Assembly (NCBI GenBank): GCA_051658525.1
Contig: JBOFMT010000122.1
Coordinates: 1-6,324 of the forward strand
Length of the DNA stretch: 6,324 bases
Direction: 5' to 3'
Origin: JBOFMT01 sp051658525
GTDB taxonomy: Bacteria > Bacillota_I > Bacilli_A > Erysipelotrichales > Erysipelotrichaceae
The stretch's first letter is position 1. Each line of letters starts with the position of its first letter. The notes beneath the pieces are model-generated. The model was given only the letters and a program-made list of their open reading frames with translations. It searched no databases and was not told where the DNA came from. Below are positions 1-4,178 of this stretch, piece after piece. The translations under genes were made by a program, and so were the position numbers.

Positions 1-437
1 AAGTACGTAGCATCGTAGAAGAAAAAACAAGCTTGAAAAAAGAACTACAAACATTAGAAACAAAAATGATGCAAGAAAAAGCCAATGCCTTGTTATCACA
101 AACGGAAGAAATCAATGGATTGCGTGTGTTACTAGCAACATTTGAAAACGTAGAAGGTGGCGCATTAAAAGCCATGGCAGATGATCTTCGTAGCAAGATG
201 GAATCTTGTTTGGTATTCTTAATCGCTAAAAACAACGATGCATTGGTATTCGTTGCGGCGAGTGACAAAGCTGGTGTAAGCCGCGGTGTTCACTGTGGTA
301 ATTTAGTGAAACTTGCTGCGTCTCTAAGCGATGGAAAAGGTGGAGGACGTCCAGATCTTGCACAAGCAGGTGGTAAGGATGTTTCAAAACTAGAAGAAGT
401 CTTGGAAAATATCAAATTAACATTGAATTCACTTTAA
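1..437 (+). CDS. alaS: Alanyl-tRNA synthetase, C-terminal part (5'-truncated by window edge)
   Basis: The reading frame is open from the first full codon at base 3 to TAA at 435-437, giving the last 144 residues; the rest lies upstream of the window. A TTG at 33 in the same frame is not a real start, because the frame continues through it. The piece begins with a charged helical stretch (EEKTSLKKELQTLETK), the coiled-coil linker expected before the C-Ala domain. It then has the DHHA1-type globular fold, whose signature GGGRPDLAQAGG is encoded at 339-374. AlaRS charges tRNA-Ala in the cytoplasm; the C-Ala domain helps bind tRNA and brings the aminoacylation and editing sites together. What is visible is only this domain, so catalytic and editing motifs cannot be checked. 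The following ireB gene is the usual Bacillota neighbour, which supports the call. No terminator is visible in the 43-bp gap, so read-through into ireB is likely. Confidence 0.96.
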   Translation, partial: VRSIVEEKTSLKKELQTLETKMMQEKANALLSQTEEINGLRVLLATFENVEGGALKAMADDLRSKMESCLVFLIAKNNDALVFVAASDKAGVSRGVHCGNLVKLAASLSDGKGGGRPDLAQAGGKDVSKLEEVLENIKLTLNSL

Positions 438-480
438 TTCTTTGTGTGTTTAGTTTACAATAAAAGCAGGAGGTACTTGT

Positions 481-735
481 ATGAAAGATTTTACTGAAAC
501 AATGCCATTTAATTCCGAAGTAATGAAAAGAGAAAATATTCGTCATTTGTTAGAGCTAACCAAAGATGCGCTAAACGAACGCGGATATAACGCTGTGAAC
601 CAGATTGCTGGATACTTGGTATCCAACGATCCAGCCTATATTTCAAGTCATAAGAACGCTCGTTCCATCATTCAAAGCGTTGACCAATACGAAATCATCG
701 AAGAACTCGTTCGGTTCTATTTGGACAATCAATAG
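481..735 (+). CDS. ireB: IreB family regulatory phosphoprotein (UPF0297/DUF965, YrzL-like)
   Basis: 84-residue cytosolic protein, the usual size for UPF0297 (about 85-90). Family landmarks are visible: an N-terminal threonine pair (T5 and T7 in DFTET), the block ERGYNAVNQIAGYLVS at 33-48, DPAY at 50-53, and EELVRFYL near the end. In Enterococcus faecalis IreB is phosphorylated on N-terminal threonines by the PASTA kinase IreK and acts as a negative regulator of cephalosporin resistance. T5/T7 are in the equivalent place, so kinase control is inferred here. One departure: from memory most relatives have an R-D pair just before the EI-EELV segment, whereas this protein has Q69-Y70. The start is firm: ATG at 481 preceded by a strong Shine-Dalgarno AGGAGGT at 468-474. 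The gene sits between alaS and ruvX as in Bacillus, and its stop codon overlaps the ruvX start by one base. Confidence 0.93.
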   Translation: MKDFTETMPFNSEVMKRENIRHLLELTKDALNERGYNAVNQIAGYLVSNDPAYISSHKNARSIIQSVDQYEIIEELVRFYLDNQ

Positions 736-1151
736 TGGAACGTATCTTAGGTTTGGATCTAGGATCTAGAACACTTGGGGTCGCTGTTAGCGACCCTTTG
801 GGAATGTTCGCACGTACGGTAACAACCTTGCGTTTTGCAGACGACGATTATGCTGATGCGTTTGCACAACTGCAAGATATTATCCAAGAATTCAAATGTA
901 AAAAGGTTGTTTTGGGTATGCCAAAACACATGAATGGTGACATTGGAATTCGTGGTGAAATTTCACTCGACTTTAAAGCACGTTTGGAAACGATTGGACT
1001 TGAGGTTATCCTTTGGGATGAGCGCTTGTCTACGGTAGCTGCAACCAAATTATTGATTTCTGCTGACGTATCTCGTAAAAAACGTAAAAAAGTAGTGGAT
1101 CAAGTTGCTGCGGTACACATTTTACAAGGATATATGGATCGCATTCGATAA
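735..1151 (+). CDS. ruvX: RuvX/YqgF RuvC-fold nuclease (putative Holliday junction resolvase)
   Basis: 138 residues, normal for YqgF/RuvX. RNase H/RuvC-fold motifs appear in order: DLGSRTLGVAVSD at 8-20, VVLGMPKHMNG at 58-68, WDERLST at 94-100, and KKVVDQVAAVHIL at 118-130. The likely metal-binding acidic residues are D8, E96 and D122, all present. Family members have been linked to Holliday-junction or other nucleic-acid cleavage and to 16S rRNA 5'-end maturation (E. coli YqgF); which role applies here cannot be read from sequence. The start is GTG at 735, sharing its G with the ireB TAG stop (TAGTG). No good Shine-Dalgarno precedes it, so translation is probably coupled to ireB. The TAA stop forms the left edge of a small hairpin (1150-1166). 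An antisense open frame inside this gene (848-1048) is a coding shadow. Confidence 0.95.
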   Translation: MERILGLDLGSRTLGVAVSDPLGMFARTVTTLRFADDDYADAFAQLQDIIQEFKCKKVVLGMPKHMNGDIGIRGEISLDFKARLETIGLEVILWDERLSTVAATKLLISADVSRKKRKKVVDQVAAVHILQGYMDRIR

Positions 1152-1166
1152 GGGTTTTGAACCCTT
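1150..1166 (+). other. Short perfect stem-loop on the ruvX stop codon
   Basis: The sequence AAGGGTT-TTG-AACCCTT forms a perfect 7-bp stem with a 3-base loop, including the last two bases of the ruvX stop codon and ending 6 bases before the UPF0473 Shine-Dalgarno. No T-tract follows (next bases are GATAATAAGG), so it is not a standard terminator. It could affect mRNA stability, processing or downstream initiation, or be incidental. The pairing is certain; function is unknown. Confidence 0.5.
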
Positions 1167-1172
1167 GATAAT

Positions 1173-1179
1173 AAGGAGA
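1173..1179 (+). promoter_or_regulatory. Shine-Dalgarno that fixes the UPF0473 start
   Basis: AAGGAGA lies 6-7 bases before ATG 1186. The open frame extends upstream to a TTG at 1105 inside ruvX, but only the 1186 ATG has a ribosome-binding site at the right distance and yields a protein of family length. Confidence 0.85.
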
Positions 1180-1185
1180 AAAAAG

Positions 1186-1437
1186 ATGTTTGAAACAAAT
1201 AGTATTTTCATAACCGATGAAACAGGTAAAGAAAAAGAAATGGAAATTTTATTTACGTTTGAAGATGGAGAACGTAAAAAGAAATATGTATTGTTCATTG
1301 ACCCACAAGATGATAGTGGTGAAGTATTCGCAAGTGCATACGATGAAGAAGGTAACTTATATCAAGTAACAGACCAAGAAGAATGGGCTATGATTGAAGA
1401 AGTGCTAGGAGCATTTGCGGAAGATGACGCTGAGTAA
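1186..1437 (+). CDS. yrzB: UPF0473/DUF1292 family protein (YrzB-like)
   Basis: 83 residues, highly acidic, of unknown biochemical function. Family features visible: an N-terminal ITDETGKEKEMEILFTFE stretch, a central KKYVLFIDP strand at about 29-37, then EVFASAYDEEGNLYQV, and an acidic helical tail with EEWAMIEEVLGAF. No signal peptide, membrane segment or catalytic motif is present, so it is presumably a small cytosolic protein. Its position between ruvX and mltG is the same as yrzB in Bacillus, which is the strongest support. The start is ATG 1186 with AAGGAG upstream; a longer frame running back into ruvX is rejected. Its last 14 bases overlap the mltG start, suggesting translational coupling. 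The function is not known and none is proposed. Confidence 0.9.
   Translation: MFETNSIFITDETGKEKEMEILFTFEDGERKKKYVLFIDPQDDSGEVFASAYDEEGNLYQVTDQEEWAMIEEVLGAFAEDDAE
1407..1411 (+). promoter_or_regulatory. Probable mltG Shine-Dalgarno inside the UPF0473 gene
   Basis: AGGAG lies 12 bases before ATG 1424, rather long spacing, and only 3 bases before an in-frame TTG at 1415, which is too short. ATG 1424 is therefore preferred, but the wide spacing and the gene overlap suggest that coupling to upstream translation matters. Confidence 0.5.
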
Positions 1438-2485
1438 ACAGACGCAACTCATTCTTGGTGGTGTAGCAGCTGCAGTTTTGATTGTTGTGTTAGCTTTGGG
1501 AATTTATGTTCAAATCAATTTAAAACCCAAAGCAACCACTCAAAATATTATTGTGTTTGAAGTGGTAGAAGGCGATACGATGAAAGCGGTGAGCCAACGC
1601 TTACAAAGTGAAGGTGTGGTTCGTAATGGACTATTAACACAACTTTACGGTCGCTTTAAAAACTTACAAGATATCAAAGTAGGAGCGTATGAACTTGATG
1701 CAGCATGGGATATCAAAACCATTCTCTCAACCCTCAACGATCCAACGGCAGCCATTACCAATGAAGTACTCATTACCTTCCCAGAAGGTATTTGGGCCAA
1801 AGAAATTGCGAAGAAGGTGAGTGAACGCACCAATGTGACAAGTGAAGAATTGCTTGCGCTTTGGAGTGATCCTACGTTCTTAAATGAAATGATGGAAACC
1901 TATGACTTCATCACAGATGAAATCTTCTATGAAGATGCAAAGGTTGATTTGGAAGGATATTTCTTTCCAGAAAGTTATTTCTTTTACCGCGAAACAAGCG
2001 CACGTGATGTAACGATGACCCTCTTAAATCAAAGTCAAAAAGTTTATGATGAACTGCAAGATTTGATTGCAAGTAGTGGAATGACATATCATGAAATCTT
2101 AACACTAGCGAGTATTGTACAATTTGAATCTGCTACTGCAGACCAAATGAAAATGATTGCAGGCATCTTCTTTAATCGTTTAAACGATGGCATGATGTTG
2201 CAAAGTAGTGTAACTGTTTGTTATGCACTGTATGAATACGATTCTTGGAAAGATTGCGAAACAGATGTAACCATCGATTCGCCTTACAATACGTATCTTT
2301 ATACGGGACTTCCTCCAGGACCAATTTTAAATCCTGGAAAAGAAGCCATCCAAGCAGTGTTACAACCAGAGAAATCAAACAATTATTACTTCATTGCTGA
2401 TGTTTGTGGAGATGGAAGTGTTTATTACGCGGAAACCTTTGCAGAACACCAAGCCAATGTCGACAAGTATTTAACATGTTATTAG
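1424..2485 (+). CDS. mltG: MltG-like endolytic murein transglycosylase (YceG family)
   Basis: 353 residues from ATG 1424, normal for the family. MltG cuts nascent glycan strands at the outer face of the membrane and so sets peptidoglycan chain length. A single N-terminal membrane segment (about 9-29) anchors it with the C-terminal part outside. Next comes a LysM-like subdomain (about 45-75; VVEGDTMKAVSQRLQSEGVV). The catalytic region follows: LASIVQFES with probable catalytic Glu E235 (matching E218 of the E. coli enzyme by motif), FFNRL, SPYNTYLYTGLPPGPILNPG, then the YYFIAD and AEHQ blocks. Odd points: the common DPTV after the LQ of MMLQ reads SVTV, and there are four cysteines (C266, C278, C328, C352) in the exported part. 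An alternative TTG start at 1415 would add three residues. It overlaps the UPF0473 gene by 14 bp and is followed after 13 bp by udk. A role alongside the nearby IreB in envelope control is inference. Confidence 0.94.
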   Translation: MTLSKQTQLILGGVAAAVLIVVLALGIYVQINLKPKATTQNIIVFEVVEGDTMKAVSQRLQSEGVVRNGLLTQLYGRFKNLQDIKVGAYELDAAWDIKTILSTLNDPTAAITNEVLITFPEGIWAKEIAKKVSERTNVTSEELLALWSDPTFLNEMMETYDFITDEIFYEDAKVDLEGYFFPESYFFYRETSARDVTMTLLNQSQKVYDELQDLIASSGMTYHEILTLASIVQFESATADQMKMIAGIFFNRLNDGMMLQSSVTVCYALYEYDSWKDCETDVTIDSPYNTYLYTGLPPGPILNPGKEAIQAVLQPEKSNNYYFIADVCGDGSVYYAETFAEHQANVDKYLTCY

Positions 2486-2498
2486 AGGTATAAAACAA

Positions 2499-3122
2499 AT
2501 GAAGAAAAGTGTAATTATCGGTATTGCTGGGGGCAGTGCTTCGGGGAAATCATCCATTTCAAAGCAGTTGAAAGAAACCTTTGAAAGCCAAAATTCCGTT
2601 GTGATCATTCGTCAGGATGATTACTACAAAGACCAAAGTGAAAAAACGATGGAAGAACGTGTACAAACAAACTATGACCATCCCTTTGCGTTTGATAACG
2701 ACTTGTTTGTTGCACAATTGTTAACTTTGGTAAAAGGAAATGCCATTGAAAAACCAGTGTACGATTTTGTACACCACACACGTTCACAAGAAACAGAAGT
2801 GATTCAACCAAGTGATGTGATCGTAATCGAAGGCTTATTTATTTTAGAGAGTGAAGAATTGCGCAATTTATGCGATATTAAGATTTTTGTGGATACGGAT
2901 GCTGACATTCGTTTTATCCGTCGTTTGATTCGTGATGTAAACAAACGTGGTAGAACAATGGATTCTGTGATCACGCAATATACGAATACCGTAAAAGAAA
3001 TGCACAACCAATTTATTGAACCGAGCAAACGCTATGCAGATGTGATTATCCCTGAGGGTGGTCACAATGTAGTCGCAATTGACTTGTTGACAACGAAAAT
3101 TTGTAGTATTATTGGACAATAA
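2499..3122 (+). CDS. udk: Uridine/cytidine kinase
   Basis: 207 residues, the standard size. Udk phosphorylates uridine and cytidine to UMP and CMP in pyrimidine salvage in the cytosol. Visible motifs: P-loop GGSASGKS at 11-18, QDDYYKD at 39-45, NYDHPFAFD at 58-66 (nucleoside-binding region), YDFVHHTR at 88-95, VIVIEGLFIL at 107-116 (Walker-B-like, E111), and an arginine-rich lid around R137-R151 ending in KRGRT. All expected residues appear present. The ATG start has GAGGT at 2485-2489, nine bases upstream, partly in the mltG stop codon. The gap to mltG is only 13 bp and the gap to greA 25 bp, so the three are very likely cotranscribed. Udk-greA adjacency is also seen in Bacillus. Confidence 0.97.
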   Translation: MKKSVIIGIAGGSASGKSSISKQLKETFESQNSVVIIRQDDYYKDQSEKTMEERVQTNYDHPFAFDNDLFVAQLLTLVKGNAIEKPVYDFVHHTRSQETEVIQPSDVIVIEGLFILESEELRNLCDIKIFVDTDADIRFIRRLIRDVNKRGRTMDSVITQYTNTVKEMHNQFIEPSKRYADVIIPEGGHNVVAIDLLTTKICSIIGQ

Positions 3123-3147
3123 CCAAACACAATAGAGGAGTAAACTA

Positions 3148-3621
3148 ATGGCAGAAAAAAAAGTATATGTAACCCAAGAGGGTTTGAATGAGTTAATTCG
3201 CGAACATGAAAATTTAATTCACGTTGTTCGTAAAGCAGTTATCGAAGAACTTCAAGAAGCCCGCGCACAAGGGGACTTGAGTGAAAATGCGGACTACGAT
3301 GCAGCACGTGATCACCAAGCTAGAGTAGAAGCACGTATCAATGAATTGGAAAGCATGTTAGCTAACATTGAATTGATCGATGAATCTGCACTTGATGGTG
3401 GTAGTGTAAAACTAGGAAGTAAAGTTCGTTTGTTGGATCTTTCTAACAATGAAGAAGAAAGCTTTACCATCGTTGGTAGTGTAGAATCTGATCCATTGAA
3501 TGGAAAACTTTCTAACATTACACCACTTGCTTTAGCAATCATGGATGCACAAGCTGGTGATGTTTGTCGTGTTATCAACATTGACGAGCCATACGAAGTT
3601 AAAGTATTAGACGTTCAATAA
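3148..3621 (+). CDS. greA: Transcription elongation factor GreA
   Basis: 157 residues, typical of GreA. It enters the secondary channel of RNA polymerase and stimulates cleavage of backtracked RNA. The N-terminal coiled-coil hairpin (about 10-75) carries the tip motif GDLSENADYDAARDHQ at 42-57, with the acidic residues D43 and E46 that match D41/E44 of E. coli and coordinate the catalytic metal. The C-terminal FKBP-like domain has VGSVESDPLNGKLSNITPLA and a GDVCRV block. The usual lysine-rich A-LLGKK-GD segment here reads ALAIMDAQAGD, a mild divergence. The start is ATG 3148 with GAGGAG at 3135-3140. It is the last gene before a strong terminator, so it closes the upstream operon. A perfect TTGACA lies upstream at 3087-3092 within udk but has no convincing -10, so a separate greA promoter is not claimed. 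Confidence 0.97.
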   Translation: MAEKKVYVTQEGLNELIREHENLIHVVRKAVIEELQEARAQGDLSENADYDAARDHQARVEARINELESMLANIELIDESALDGGSVKLGSKVRLLDLSNNEEESFTIVGSVESDPLNGKLSNITPLALAIMDAQAGDVCRVINIDEPYEVKVLDVQ

Positions 3622-3623
3622 GC

Positions 3624-3656
3624 AAAGAGTCAGACCTAAGGGTTTGGCTTTTTTTT
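3624..3656 (+). terminator. Rho-independent terminator after greA
   Basis: A 9-bp stem (arms 3628-3636 and 3641-3649, two G-T wobbles) closes a TAAG loop and runs directly into a run of eight T (3649-3656). Upstream A residues 3624-3626 can extend the pairing with the T-run. It lies 6 bases after the greA stop and separates the housekeeping unit from comEA. Confidence 0.87.
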
Positions 3657-3667
3657 AGGTTACTCTT
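3625..3667 (+). repeat. Interrupted inverted repeat enclosing the terminator
   Basis: AAGAGT at 3625-3630 pairs with ACTCTT at 3662-3667, and CCTAA at 3635-3639 with TTAGG at 3655-3659. This gives an 11-bp interrupted hairpin that is mutually exclusive with the terminator stem. Because its right arm lies at or beyond the termination point, it could form only in read-through RNA. The pairing is visible; it may be a chance result of low complexity. Confidence 0.35.
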
Positions 3668-3690
3668 AACATCTTCTCATAGTTTATATT

Positions 3691-3698
3691 GAGGTGAT
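3691..3698 (+). promoter_or_regulatory. Extended Shine-Dalgarno of comEA
   Basis: GAGGTGAT is an eight-base match to the anti-Shine-Dalgarno end of 16S rRNA, just before ATG 3702. holA has a similar AGGTGAT (6111-6117), whereas the upstream operon mostly uses AGGAG-type sites. The 45 bases between the T-run and the start codon hold a TATATT (3685-3690) but no matching -35 element. Confidence 0.75.
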
Positions 3699-3701
3699 GT
3701 T

Positions 3702-4178
3702 ATGAAGAAACTATTTGGAATCTGTGTAATATTATTGTTGTTGGTAGCCTATCTGGATATGAATGAAGTTTCACTACTACCAGCAAGTAAACCATTGTTG
3801 GTAAGAGATGTCTTAGTAGAAGGGGAAGTGATGCAACCAGGTGTCTATGAAGTGCATCAAAATACAACGCTAGAAGAATTAATCCTTATGGCTGGTGGTA
3901 TTACGGATTTAGCTCGAAGTGACTATAATCCCAAGCAAAAAGTATTTACGAGTGATTATATCAATATCCCAGCAATCAAGGTATTAGAACCTATATCGAT
4001 TAACTTTGCAAGTGTAGAAGAGTTACAAGCGATTCCTGGTATTGGTCCAGCCATGGCTCAAAAAATAATTGACTATCGAGAAAGCGTGGGCTTATTTCAA
4101 ACACTAGAAGATGTCATGAACATCAAAGGGATTAAGGAAAAACTGTTCGAAAAAATGAAAGATTATATATGTCTCTAA
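3702..4178 (+). CDS. comEA: ComEA-type DNA receptor (SLBB + helix-hairpin-helix)
   Basis: 158 residues. ComEA binds incoming double-stranded DNA at the outer membrane face during natural transformation and passes it to ComEC. An N-terminal hydrophobic segment (about 4-19) with KK before it is a membrane anchor. An SLBB domain follows (about 35-90; VEGEV, PGVYEV, LEELILMAGGI), then a C-terminal DNA-binding region at 98-158. In that region the first helix-hairpin-helix is near-canonical (SINFASVEEL, IPGIGPAMAQKIIDYRE at 111-127). The second has GIKEK where relatives usually have GIGEK or similar, replacing a hairpin glycine by K145. The start is ATG 3702 with GAGGTGAT upstream. The stop overlaps the comEC start by 10 bp. 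comEB, which sits between these genes in B. subtilis, is absent. The gene lies behind a terminator with no clear sigma-A promoter, so it may depend on a competence regulator or read-through. Confidence 0.93.
   Translation: MKKLFGICVILLLLVAYLDMNEVSLLPASKPLLVRDVLVEGEVMQPGVYEVHQNTTLEELILMAGGITDLARSDYNPKQKVFTSDYINIPAIKVLEPISINFASVEELQAIPGIGPAMAQKIIDYRESVGLFQTLEDVMNIKGIKEKLFEKMKDYICL

Noticed and set aside
433..461. TTTAAT-N17-TACAAT as an ireB promoter in the alaS-ireB gap
   Set aside because: The -35 is weak (3 of 6), and the predicted start would fall on the Shine-Dalgarno; continuation of the alaS transcript is simpler.
1105..1185. Upstream extension of the UPF0473 frame to TTG 1105
   Set aside because: It lies within ruvX, lacks a Shine-Dalgarno, and the extra residues do not match the family; ATG 1186 has AAGGAG at the proper distance.
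2981..2988. TACGAATA, identical to the streptococcal competence (ComX) box
   Set aside because: It lies in the middle of udk coding sequence, about 700 bases before comEA and ahead of a terminator, so it is most likely chance.
3087..3115. Perfect TTGACA that might be a greA promoter -35
   Set aside because: At 17 bases spacing the -10 would be TATTGG (3 of 6); the better TATTAT is only 14 bases away. It is inside udk codons and not convincing.
2804..3119. Antisense open frames over udk (2804-3028 and 2868-3119)
   Set aside because: They mirror a well-supported gene, lack ribosome-binding sites and resemble no protein family I know.
3312..3581. 89-codon antisense open frame over greA
   Set aside because: Coding shadow of greA, with no start signal or recognisable domain.
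3924..3929. TATAAT inside comEA
   Set aside because: Encodes part of D-Y-N-P, has no -35 of quality and no gene start nearby downstream.
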